Source: Allolobophora icterica (lineage: Eukaryota; Annelida; Clitellata; Crassiclitellata; Lumbricidae). Taken from it: a DNA stretch of 64,000 bases. Every line of letters begins with the position of its first letter. The stretch's first letter is position 1. The stretch lies in contig OY744609.1 in NCBI GenBank assembly GCA_963556255.1, forward strand, positions 16,691,886 to 16,755,885, in the 5' to 3' direction. Positions 24,178 through 33,189 of this stretch are shown here, piece after piece. Under the pieces are notes generated by a model. That model was not told the DNA's origin. It saw only the letters and a program-made list of their open reading frames with translations, and made no database searches. Both the position numbers and the translations under genes were made by a program.

Positions 24178-24251
24178 TGACGTCATTTCATATTAACAAT
24201 TCGATGCTATTTAGTAAACACAGACGCTGAAATGACGTCAAGCATGACGTT
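24178..24251. promoter_or_regulatory. Cluster of CRE-like sites
   Basis: Two perfect palindromic TGACGTCA sites lie at 24178-24185 and 24233-24240, with a half-site variant TGACGTT at 24245-24251. AAAATGGCG, a YY1-like motif, lies just before the first. CREB/ATF factors bind TGACGTCA. Use as a promoter is inferred only. Confidence 0.4.
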
Positions 24252-24302
24252 GAATAATGATATGTCTGGGGAATTAGAACAGGTTTTAAGTAATATGGCT
24301 GT

Positions 24303-24950
24303 ACAATACAATACAATACAATACAACTAAACATTTATAGTGCACTTTAGCAAGACAAGTCTTGCACGAGAGCGCATTGCACTACATTCCTAGTCATAGA
24401 ACTATGTAAATAGACGAGTCTTTAATTTTGATTTAAATTGAGCAACGGATGTGCTTTGATGGACTGCAATTGGAAGACTGTTCCATTCTGTGGGTCCTGA
24501 TATCGAGAAGGCATGACTACCAAACTTCCGGTTGGTGCGAAGTATGGTGTAATCGCCTCGTGCAACCGAACGGAGTCCTCTGGAATTTGTAGCAGAACAC
24601 GGTTTGACTGTGGTTGTCATGTTCGTGGGAGAGGTTCCAGAGTGGATATGGTACATGAAGAGGCAGATTTTGAAAGCGATACGGGCACGGATGGGAAGCC
24701 AGTGAAGTTCTTGCAGGGATGGTGTGATGTGATCTCTAGGACCAAGACCTTGTATAAGACGAGCGGCTGTGTGAAGAACAGATGATAGAGGCTGTAGTGT
24801 CGATGAGGGAAGACCGGACAGGACAGAGTTGCAGTTGTCGAGGCGAGAAATGACGAGGGCTTGAACAAAAATACGGAGGCAGCTTCCATTTATGGCCTTA
24901 GGCAACGTTTCACTTGTCGAATTCGGCGAAGGTGGAAGTAAGCCATATAA
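24303..24950 (-). pseudogene. L2/CR1-type LINE ORF2 C-terminus and 3' tail
   Basis: A 167-codon minus-strand frame (24402-24905) carries ALVISRLDNCNSVLSGLPSS, ELHWLPIRARIAFKI, SGPTEWNSLPIAV and FKSKLKTRLF in the canonical order. The 3' UTR ends in TTGTA-type repeats at 24303-24327, the usual tail of these LINEs. The frame breaks near 24905 and the element is 5' truncated. It is one of the better-preserved LINE copies here. Confidence 0.85.
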
Positions 24951-25224
24951 TATGGCTGGCCAGAGTTCAAAATTTTTTATAAGCTATGAGCCCAATGTGA
25001 AGCTAATTCTTTCCTGAACAGAAAGCCGATGCAAAGATTTAAGCTTAGAGGTTCAAATTTGGACGTAGGCCTATTAGTTTTGCTGTATGTCTGACAAACC
25101 ATAGGCCTATATATAGTTCAGATTTCAGACTATAGGCCTAAGTGACAGTAGCATTTTCTAGAAAAAGAGATACATTGTAGGTTTACTTCAGCTTTTTCAA
25201 ATTTGTGCTTATTAAGCACATAAT

Positions 25225-25660
25225 TTGAAATGGTTTGCTATAATTGTGATCTGACATTTATAAAGCACCGCTTCAGAACAAACTCTTCAGTGGCACACCC
25301 GAACCGGTTAAATCACTGTCAAATACTTCAGGAGCTTGCAAAACTGTGGAAGGGACAAACTGAGGAGTTCGAGCCACAGCTCTTGAGAAAGGAAATTCCA
25401 GCTAGTGGGTCCAACACAGGCAAAGCTTCTGGTCTGAGCTGTAACAGTAGCAGCTGTCCATGGGCAGCCGACTGAATGATGTAACGACCCGGGACCTAGG
25501 AGACCGAAATGCAGAAGTCTCTAAGATATGATGGAGCAGAGCCAACAAGACAATTAGGCTACGCACAAGGATCAGGATCTTAAACTGAATGCGCTGCTGG
25601 ATTGGAACCCAGTGCAAAGTATCCCACATAAAGAAAGCTATATGACCAAACCTGGGTACA
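25225..25660 (-). pseudogene. L2-type LINE C-terminal relic
   Basis: The minus strand encodes DTLHWVPIQQRIQFKILIL and, in another frame, GPTSWNFLSQEL. It ends with GGTGCTTTATAAATGTCAGA. It has several frame breaks. Confidence 0.65.
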
Positions 25661-25993
25661 CGTTTATAAATTACATGCATCATGTAATGCACCACAAAGT
25701 ACAACTAGAATTTCTAGAAACTAATCGGTTGTTTTCTACTTTGTAAACCAAATGCGTTATGCTTTTGTGCATTTAAACTGCCGACATTTTTTTGTTTAAT
25801 AAAAATGTTCCATTTAATCTGCAGAGTTATAAGGCTCCTCCGTCTGGCTGACGTTTAATGAATTTCTGCAAAGCCAATGTAGGCCTATTACTGTACCCTA
25901 CACGTAATTTCAATTTTCGTAAAGAATTCGCATAGAGTTGGTATTCGACTTAGACAAAAGAACTCAGAGCCTGTGGCCTGCCTGAAGCCTAAC

Positions 25994-26471
25994 TGTGAAC
26001 TGAGTTTTGTGTACAGTCTTGCAGTGCGAGATATTAGCGTATATATTTAGTGCGCTTACTTTAGTTTCACGTGTATATGTATGTATGATAGATGTATAAC
26101 GTTTAGTCTTAGTGACACGCGCGGCCGGCCGACATCGGCAGCGGCGCGCTATATGTATATTAGTAGAGTTCGCTTAGGCGCACAGAAGACAGGTGTGTCA
26201 AGAGGCGCGAAGAATTATGCTGACTAGAGAAGTTTTGAATTCGAGTGTGTTCGCTGTAGTAGTGTGGCTGACTAGTTGAGTTGTAATCGAATTGAGTTCT
26301 GTCTGTTTGTTTCTTATTAAACTAAAAGATATTAAACTGTGTTGCTGATTAATTCAGGTTATACTTATACGTAGAATTAGTGTTCAAAAGGTGAACGTTA
26401 AATAGGCGTTAAGTACGAAGAGAACAAGGATTTAATCAAGAAGGATTGTCAACGGAAGGATTGGGTTGACA
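25994..26471 (+). repeat. 5' LTR
   Basis: It starts TGTGAACTGAG and ends GGTTGACA. A GC-rich island (CGCGCGGCCGGCCGACATCG) lies in the middle. AATTATG and ATTAAA-type motifs lie in the second half; a TATA-like ATATGTATAT follows the GC-rich part. Confidence 0.95.
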
Positions 26472-26475
26472 TTAT

Positions 26476-26485
26476 TGGTGGCAGC
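26476..26485 (+). promoter_or_regulatory. Primer-binding site (tRNA-Leu-like)
   Basis: TGGTGGCAGC lies four bases after the 5' LTR. It is complementary to the last ten bases, including CCA, of metazoan tRNA-Leu(AAG). The match stops there: TAC precedes the next GGTG. The tRNA identity is from memory of the human sequence. Confidence 0.65.
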
Positions 26486-26487
26486 TA

Positions 26488-26745
26488 CGGTGTGGATAAA
26501 AACTCACGGTGGAATAGCTACGGTGTGGATAACAACTCACGGTGGATAACAACTCACGGTGAATAAATACTCACGGTGGAATAAATACTCACGGTGGATA
26601 TAAACTCACGGTGGATTAAAATTCTCGTTATCGCCGAAGGAAGTGATAAAAGAATTTACAACGGATAGAAGAATCTACGACGGTGATAAAAGAATTTACA
26701 ACGGTGATAGAAGAATCTACGACGGTGATAAAAGAATTTACGCGT
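26488..26745 (+). repeat. Two tandem-repeat blocks in the retrotransposon leader
   Basis: Block 1 (about 26488-26620) repeats a unit of about 20 bases around AACTCACGGTGGAT. Block 2 (about 26645-26745) repeats about 22 bases around AAGAATTTACAACGGTGAT, alternating with AAGAATCTACGACGG. They lie between the primer-binding site and the gag start. Confidence 0.8.
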
Positions 26746-26921
26746 TGTTACTGTGTGACGAATTTACGATATCATCGACGGTGGAACACGAGAAAACGGT
26801 ATAAAAATTTCGTTGTTTTCCACGAACAAATATAAAAGAAATCCCGTTTGTTTATCGATCCACACAACAAGAAAAACCGTGACTTCTTTGAAAAGAGAAA
26901 TCACCAAAGTAAACAAGTAAG

Positions 26922-29900
26922 ATGGAGAAACTAAGTGCTGAAAGACAAGCAGATATTAAGAAGATGTCTACGGAAAGGCTAAAACAGCGTTTGTTGAAAG
27001 CCGGTTTTAAAGAAGAACAATTAGAAGGTATGTCACGTGGTGACATGATGCAGGAACTCGCCGATGTGTGGGTTAAAGAAGAAGTCGAAGAAGAAGGTGC
27101 CGTTGGCGGTGCCGTCGAAAAGGCTATTGAAAAACCTCCTGCGCCTATGTCTATGGAGATGTTGATGCAGTGGATGATGATGAAAGAAGGTAGGGAGGAG
27201 AAACGGAGGCAAGAAGAGAAAGAAAGAGAGGAGAGACGAAGACAAGAAGCAGAACGTGTAAGACAAGACGATTTGCGCTTGCAGAGAGAGAAAGAAGAGA
27301 AGGCAGAATTTGCAAGGCAAGAAGAATTGCGCTTGCAGAGAGAGAAAGAAGAGAAGGCAGAACGTCTTCAAAGAGAGAAAGAAGAGAAGGCAGAATTTGC
27401 AAGGCAAGAGGAATTGCGCCTGCAGAGAGAGAGAGAAGATAAAGCAGAACAAGTGCGTAAGGCAGAACTGGAATTGCAAAAGCATCAGTTTGAGATTCAA
27501 TTAGAACAGTTGAAACGAGATAGAGAAGATGCTGAAAGAAGAAGACTGGAGCAGATGATTGAATTTGAAAGAGCTAGAAAAAGTGATGAAGAGGTTCGTC
27601 AGCAACAGATTGAAGCAAAGAGAATGCGTGAAGAAGAAAAAGAAAAAGCGCGAACGTTAGAGTTAGAACGCGCAGAACAGATAAGACAAGAAGAACTCAA
27701 ATTTCAGAAGGAAAGTTTGGAAAAGGCAGAGGCAGAAAGACAAGAACGTCTGAAACTGGAGAAATCAAAATTGACATTGAAAGAAACACAAATGAGAGAA
27801 GAACGGGAAGCAGAAAGAAGGAAACAGCAAGAAAGTGAAACTTTGGTGTCAAAAATTAAGAAAATAGGTGATGCAATGAAGCATGTATTGCCTCAAATGC
27901 CAACTGATATGATGGAGGTGCCATTATATTTTGAAACAGTCGAGAACGCATTTCGTAGCTTTGCTGTGGAGAAGCCGTTTTGGGTTAAATTATTACTACC
28001 ATTGATGACGCCGAAAGCTCGAACCGTTCTGAATAGATTGTCATACGATGATCTAGACAATTATGATAGAGTCAAGCAGCACTTATTAAAAGAATTTAAG
28101 TTGACTTCGAGAGAATACAGAGCCAGATTTGTGGATGCTAAGAAGACAACAGAAGAGACTTATACGATGTTTACGGCAAGACTTAAGAACTTGCTAAACT
28201 ATTACGTGAGAAGTCGAAACGTGAACAGAGAGTATGATACGCTCTCTGATTTGCTGGTAGCGGATAAGCTAAAAGAATGTTTACCGCCAGGTCCACTACA
28301 GTTTGTATTGTCGAAGGAAGGAACTGACTGTCTCCAAGCTAGTGCAGTGGCAGACCTAGCAGACATTCATGTAAACAATCGAATTGGGTTTGCATTTCCA
28401 AATATAAACAGTTATCCTTCTCAACGTTCCGTAAACCAAAGCCAGAGTGGAAAGTGGAAAAGTAATCCAGGAACAGGGAATCAGTTCATAGGTAAAGAAG
28501 TCAAGGCTAGTGTCCCTGTACCCAATGAGACCAGAGAAGTGACGTTTGGTCGTCAGGGATTTAACAAATCGTCAGCGCCGTTTGCCAAGAGGGAAGGCAA
28601 CACATCGTTTACGCAGTATAAGAGAAATGAAGGAAATGAACAACGAGGCATGGTTGTGAAGCGTTGTCACAACTGTAGTTCAGACAAACATTTGGTTAAA
28701 TTTTGTCCAGTTCCAGTGGCAGCAGCTAGTTCTAGCAGAAATCAAGAACACACAAGGGTGAATTTGATTCAAGTGGTTAGTGATACAGGTAATCAAACCA
28801 CGGGTCAAGAAAACCAAGAGACTGAAGTAAAGTCAGTAATGAAATGTGGTATTCAAAAAGAAATTCTATTGGATGCTGGAATTCAGAGAGAAGTCATAGG
28901 AAAAGATGACAATCGAATATTGAAGAAATCGTTCTTGCAATATGTCGAGGTTGAAATTCGTGCAGTAGACGGTAAAGAGCCAGTGAAAGTCAAAGCACTG
29001 AGCGACTCGGGTGCAGAGATTCCGGTGATTAGTGAAGAATTACTGGAAGGCATGAACGTGGAACAAATTGGAAAAGTGAATTTGCAATGTGTGGCAGGAG
29101 ATGCCATTCCTGCGAAGTTAGTGAAAGTCGATGTTAGACTGTGTGGTAGTGACGTGGAAGAAGAGGGATTTCCGCGTAAAATCCAGTGTTCACTTACACC
29201 TTATGTCACCTTGATGTGTGATAGTATTGCAAAGATGGGCAGTACAGAAAGATTCTTGTTGCATCCAGAGATAATTGCCGAATTAAAAGCCGTACCACAG
29301 ATGAAAGTTAAAACGATACAAGGAGATGTGAGTGTACGAGCAAATGTAATGACGAGAGCGCAGAGTCGGAAACAGGAAATGGTAGATGTTAATGAGAAGA
29401 GTGAAACTGAAAGTTCCAGTGATGAGGAAAACGAAAGTAATGAGCAACGAAGCTTATCGCGAGATGGTGTAACATCAGAGATAAACGAGCAAGAAATGGC
29501 TGCATGCGAGAATGGCACATTAAATGAAATTGAAGAAGACAATGAATGTGATGTGGGGATAGGAGACTTGTATAGAGATGAAGAAATGGACGAAGAACAA
29601 AAGGTGCAGATTGCCGATTCGAAGAAGTTCGAAGAGCAACAGAGAAAGGATGAATCGTTGAAGCCATGGTGGAAGTTAGCACAAGAGAAAGAATCTGAAT
29701 TCTGTGTGATCAACGGTTTATTGCATAAGAAATATCAGATATTAGACCAGACGATATATCAACTAGTGTTACCAAAAGAGAGACGAATAAAAGTGATGGA
29801 ATTGGCGCATGAGTCGGTATTTGGAGGACATCTAGGAGAAGAGAAAACAAGAGAACGAATAAAATTATCTTTTGTATGGCCAAAGATGAGAAGAGACATT

Positions 29901-30599
29901 GTGAAATTTTGTAAGTCTTGCGAGAAGTGTCAACTAAAGGCAAGGAGTCTGGTGATGGATAGAGTGCCTATCACTCCAGTCTCAAGAGAAGAGGTCGCCT
30001 TCAAGAGAATGACGATGGACCTCGTTGGCCCGATCGATCCAGTATCTGCTGCAGGTCACAAGTATTGTTTATGCATTGTGGACTCGTGCACCAGATGGCC
30101 TACAATCTTTTTATTGAAATCGCTGACAGCGAAGGCTGTGTGTGAAGCGTTGATGGAACTATTCATGAACGTTGGTGTGCCGTCCGTGATTACAAGTGAC
30201 CAAGGAACGAACTTCACAGCCAGTTTGACAAGAGAATTTCTCAATTTAATGGGCTGTAGTCCAAGATTCGACACACCAGGACACCCAGAGGCTGCTGGAT
30301 TAGTAGAAAGATGGAATCAGACATTTAAAAAGATGATCCATCATGTGATAATAGACAACCCGAGGAAATGGCACAAGAAAATTCCTTTTCACGAAAAGCA
30401 TTTGAAAGAACTCAAAGAAACTACGGAGAAAGCATTATTGTTTGCAGAATCTTACTCTCAAGAAAAGCAGTTACAATACCCAAATCAGTATAACAAGAGA
30501 GCAAGGCACAAAGGAATTTGCAGCATACCGAATTCCTTTGATTTATCGATCAGAAGTGGAACGTCAGATCAAAGAAATGTTAAAAACAAACATTATTAA
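26922..30599 (+). CDS. Gag-protease-integrase polyprotein of the Gmr1-like element
   Basis: One 1225-codon frame. Residues 1-50 are a helical N-terminus. About 55-305 is a very charged coiled coil with repeats of LRLQREKEEKAEFARQEE. About 310-490 resembles a Gag capsid region (KPFWVKLLLPLMTPKA). A CCHC knuckle, C-x2-C-x4-H-x4-C, starts at 582. The aspartic protease motif is DSGAE at 695. The integrase zinc domain begins near H963, with cysteines near 1000. The catalytic triad is D1033 (MDLVGP), D1093 (TSDQGTNF) and E1129 (VERWNQ), giving DD35E. Only 96 residues follow E1129, less than expected, which suggests deletion of part of the integrase C-terminal region. The last 30 or so codons run out of frame relative to the downstream RT. 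Confidence 0.92.
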   Translation: MEKLSAERQADIKKMSTERLKQRLLKAGFKEEQLEGMSRGDMMQELADVWVKEEVEEEGAVGGAVEKAIEKPPAPMSMEMLMQWMMMKEGREEKRRQEEKEREERRRQEAERVRQDDLRLQREKEEKAEFARQEELRLQREKEEKAERLQREKEEKAEFARQEELRLQREREDKAEQVRKAELELQKHQFEIQLEQLKRDREDAERRRLEQMIEFERARKSDEEVRQQQIEAKRMREEEKEKARTLELERAEQIRQEELKFQKESLEKAEAERQERLKLEKSKLTLKETQMREEREAERRKQQESETLVSKIKKIGDAMKHVLPQMPTDMMEVPLYFETVENAFRSFAVEKPFWVKLLLPLMTPKARTVLNRLSYDDLDNYDRVKQHLLKEFKLTSREYRARFVDAKKTTEETYTMFTARLKNLLNYYVRSRNVNREYDTLSDLLVADKLKECLPPGPLQFVLSKEGTDCLQASAVADLADIHVNNRIGFAFPNINSYPSQRSVNQSQSGKWKSNPGTGNQFIGKEVKASVPVPNETREVTFGRQGFNKSSAPFAKREGNTSFTQYKRNEGNEQRGMVVKRCHNCSSDKHLVKFCPVPVAAASSSRNQEHTRVNLIQVVSDTGNQTTGQENQETEVKSVMKCGIQKEILLDAGIQREVIGKDDNRILKKSFLQYVEVEIRAVDGKEPVKVKALSDSGAEIPVISEELLEGMNVEQIGKVNLQCVAGDAIPAKLVKVDVRLCGSDVEEEGFPRKIQCSLTPYVTLMCDSIAKMGSTERFLLHPEIIAELKAVPQMKVKTIQGDVSVRANVMTRAQSRKQEMVDVNEKSETESSSDEENESNEQRSLSRDGVTSEINEQEMAACENGTLNEIEEDNECDVGIGDLYRDEEMDEEQKVQIADSKKFEEQQRKDESLKPWWKLAQEKESEFCVINGLLHKKYQILDQTIYQLVLPKERRIKVMELAHESVFGGHLGEEKTRERIKLSFVWPKMRRDIVKFCKSCEKCQLKARSLVMDRVPITPVSREEVAFKRMTMDLVGPIDPVSAAGHKYCLCIVDSCTRWPTIFLLKSLTAKAVCEALMELFMNVGVPSVITSDQGTNFTASLTREFLNLMGCSPRFDTPGHPEAAGLVERWNQTFKKMIHHVIIDNPRKWHKKIPFHEKHLKELKETTEKALLFAESYSQEKQLQYPNQYNKRARHKGICSIPNSFDLSIRSGTSDQRNVKNKHY

Positions 30600-31389
30600 A
30601 CCATCATCGAGCAGAATGGCAAGCCCTTTGGTTATTGTTAAAAAGAAAGACGGATCTTTAAGACTTGCCTGTGACTACAGATACATTAACTCATTCACAG
30701 TGGATTGTAAATATCCGATGCCGATTGTCAGAGACGTTTTGAACAAAGTTGGAAAGTCTAATGTGATTTCTATTTTGGACTGTCGAAGTGCTTATTGGAC
30801 TTGTCCTGTAAAACAATCTGATCAATGGAAGACAGCTTTTGTAACACATAATGGACTGTATGAATTTACTCGTGTTCCTTTTGGAATGATAAATTCAGGC
30901 CGAACTTTTGTTAAGGCGATAAATTTAGTTTTACAGCCTATAAGTGACTTTGCAGAACCGTATGTTGATGACATTGCTGTGCATTCTGACAGTTGGAAAG
31001 TTCACTTGCAGCAGCTAGATGCATTTTTGATGCAAATGAGATTGCATAACGTTACCTTGAATTTGAAAAAATGCATATTTGGTAAGAGTGAGGTAAGGTT
31101 TATCGGTCATGTGGTTGGGTCTGGTAAGATAAAGATGAATCCAGACAGAATTGAAAGTTTGAGTAATTTGAAGATCCCAGAAACTAAGAAGCAAGTTAAG
31201 CAACTGCTTGGATTTTTTAATTATTACAGACAGTTTATTAAGGACTTTGCACAGATTGCGAAACCGCTATCTGATTTAACTAGTAAACGTGTTTCTGATA
31301 AGATTGATTGGACTGTTGAACATCAGCAAGCATTTGATTTACTTAAAGAGGCTGTGCGATCCAAAGTATTATATGTTATATGTTTTTGA
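30442..31389 (+). pseudogene. Reverse transcriptase region of the Gmr1-like element, frame-broken
   Basis: RT homology starts at about 30515 in a different frame from the upstream polyprotein; the first 25 or so codons of this frame are shadow sequence. Motifs are IPLIYRSEVERQI, ASPLVIVKKKDGSLRLACDY, FTRVPFGMINSG, the catalytic YVDD at residue 174 (30961-30972), and FIGHVVG and LLGFFNYYRQFIKDF at the thumb/connection. The catalytic residues are present. The frame closes at 31389 because of a 7 bp tandem duplication at 31369-31382. RT lies downstream of integrase, unlike most Ty3/gypsy elements. Confidence 0.9.
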
Positions 31390-31768
31390 AGTGGGAAAAC
31401 CATTCAATTTGTACTGCGATAGTAGTGACTTTGCAGTCGGTGCTGTTTTAACACAGATGGACGACAAGGGAATAGAACGCCCTGTGTCATTTATCAGTCA
31501 GAAATTAACTGATACCCAGAAGAGATGGGCTACTGTGGAAAAGGAAGCCTATGCTATTGTTTGGGCTTTAAACAAGTTAAAAGAAATTATAATTGGATCG
31601 AAAATTTTCATTTTTACTGATCACAATCCTCTTACATACTTGACTGAGTCAATGTCTAAGTCTGCTAAACTTGTGAGTTGGGCGTTAGCCTTACAAACTT
31701 TTGATGTTGAGGTGAAGTACAAGAAGGGCAGATTGAATGTTATTGCTGATTGTTTGTCAAGGTTATAA
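31383..31768 (+). pseudogene. RNase H region of the Gmr1-like element
   Basis: This third frame carries the Ty3/gypsy RNase H: FNLYCDSSDFAVGAVL with the first acidic residue, EKEAYAIVWAL with the glutamate, FTDHNPL, and the terminal NVIADCLSRL before TAA. The catalytic acidic residues are intact. It is separated from RT by the frameshift at 31369-31382. An open frame extends back to 31289, but residues before about 31383 overlap RT in the wrong frame. Confidence 0.9.
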
Positions 31769-31870
31769 GTAATCGTAAGACTGTTCATTAATTAGTTAGA
31801 TATATATATATATATGTTTCATGTATTTTGGTAATTTCGCAAATTTTGAAATTTAATTTGCTCAATTCCA

Positions 31871-31885
31871 GAAAAAGGAAGGAGG
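31871..31885 (+). promoter_or_regulatory. Polypurine tract
   Basis: GAAAAAGGAAGGAGG is immediately followed by TAA and the 3' LTR. This is the expected plus-strand primer of an LTR element. Confidence 0.85.
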
Positions 31886-31888
31886 TAA

Positions 31889-32366
31889 TGTGAACTGAGT
31901 TTTGTGTACAGTCTTGCAGTGCGAGATATTAGCGTATATATTTAGTGCGCTTACTTTAGTTTCACGTGTATATGTATGTATGATAGATGTATAACGTTTA
32001 GTCTTAGTGACACGCGCGGCCGGCCGACATCGGCAGCGGCGCGCTATATGTATATTAGTAGAGTTCGCTTAGGCGCACAGAAGACAGGTGTGTCAAGAGG
32101 CGCGAAGAATTATGCTGACTAGAGAAGTTTTGAATTCGAGTGTGTTCGCTGTAGTAGTGTGGCTGACTAGTTGAGTTGTAATCGAATTGAGTTCTGTCTG
32201 TTTGTTTCTTATTAAACTAAAAGATATTAAACTGTGTTGCTGATTAATTCAGGTTATACTTATACGTAGAATTAGTGTTCAAAAGGTGAACGTTAAATAG
32301 GCGTTAAGTACGAAGAGAACAAGGATTTAATCAAGAAGGATTGTCAACGGAAGGATTGGGTTGACA
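31889..32366 (+). repeat. 3' LTR
   Basis: It has the same 478 bp length as the 5' LTR, and I found no mismatch on reading the two side by side. Confidence 0.95.
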
Positions 32367-32797
32367 CTAACCAAATTTAGAGGTTATACCAGAGAGGTGG
32401 AAAAGTGCAAGATGCAAAACTATCATTATTCTCCACAAGAAGTTTCCTCATGCTCTGAGTTGCTCCAAAAGATTGTCTTTTAAGACTCTCAGTGTCGAGA
32501 ATTGCTGCTGAAGTTGATGCTTAACCAGCCATAACTATGAAATAATAGCCTACTTTTAAGGGAAAAGTGTATTCACCGAGTCTATGGTGTAGAGAATGTT
32601 GCCTAATAAAGAATTAACACTACGACTATACCTCATGCTTTGAAAGACACAGTTTGAATCGTAATCGCTCTAAGTGGCCCAGTTCCCACCACATAACAGG
32701 AAAATGTTTGGCCCAAAACTTAGCACGAAACAACTGTTAGGGCCTAACAGCTTTCTTATATAACTTTACAAAAGGACTGTTGCTGAGGTGAACTAAC

Positions 32798-33189
32798 CAG
32801 AGGCGTAGTTATGGGGCGCAGAGGGATATGTCCCCGGGCGCCCAAGGAAGGTGCGCAAAAATAAGGGTTAAAATTAATAATTTTACTCTTAATTTTGATG
32901 CAATTTTAACCAATTTATCCCAGATAGGCCTACATTTATACGATTTAATTTTGTCGTCCAAAAAAATCGACTAGGCCTAACATACTCATTCCTTACAAAT
33001 CAGTTAATTGTCAGATGTGATTTTGGCGCCCCATTGGGCACTAAGGGGCGCCATATAATCTAGATGTAGTTTTCATATTTTTTTCATTTGCCATTCGATG
33101 TATTTGGATAATGTTAAATAAATAAAACAGGAAAGGGCGCAAATTTCTTAGTTCGTCCCCGGGCGCAAAATATCGAAGTTACGCCGTTG
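32798..33189. mobile_element. hAT MITE, family shared with 43559
   Basis: The left end is CAGAGGCGTAGTTATGG and the right end inward is CAACGGCGTAACTTCGA. The flanks GAACTAAC and GAACTATA match at 6 of 8 positions. The interior block GGTTAAAATTAATAATTTTA is shared with the element at 43559-43824. Confidence 0.7.

Larger units (their letters stand above)
25994..32366 (+). mobile_element. Gmr1-like Ty3/gypsy LTR retrotransposon, recent but internally defective
   Basis: The 478 bp LTRs at 25994-26471 and 31889-32366 start TG and end CA and appear identical base for base. The 5 bp target duplication CTAAC is perfect (25989-25993 and 32367-32371). Primer-binding and polypurine sites are present. 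Coding order is Gag, protease, integrase, RT, RNase H. Classical Ty3/gypsy elements place RT and RNase H before integrase; the reverse order defines the Gmr1 group. Integrase is shortened after its catalytic core, the frame changes before RT, and a 7 bp duplication shifts the frame before RNase H. It was therefore probably mobilised recently by other copies. No envelope gene is present. Confidence 0.95.

Noticed and set aside
26852..27504. Minus-strand Leu/Ser-rich frames opposite Gag
   Set aside because: They are antisense shadows of the charged coiled-coil segment.
30480..30599. Programmed ribosomal frameshift between integrase and RT
   Set aside because: No slippery heptamer with a downstream structure is evident and homologous sequence is missing on both sides, so a deletion explains the frame change better.
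26922..31889. Envelope gene in the LTR element
   Set aside because: Only about 120 bases without an open frame lie between the RNase H stop and the 3' LTR.
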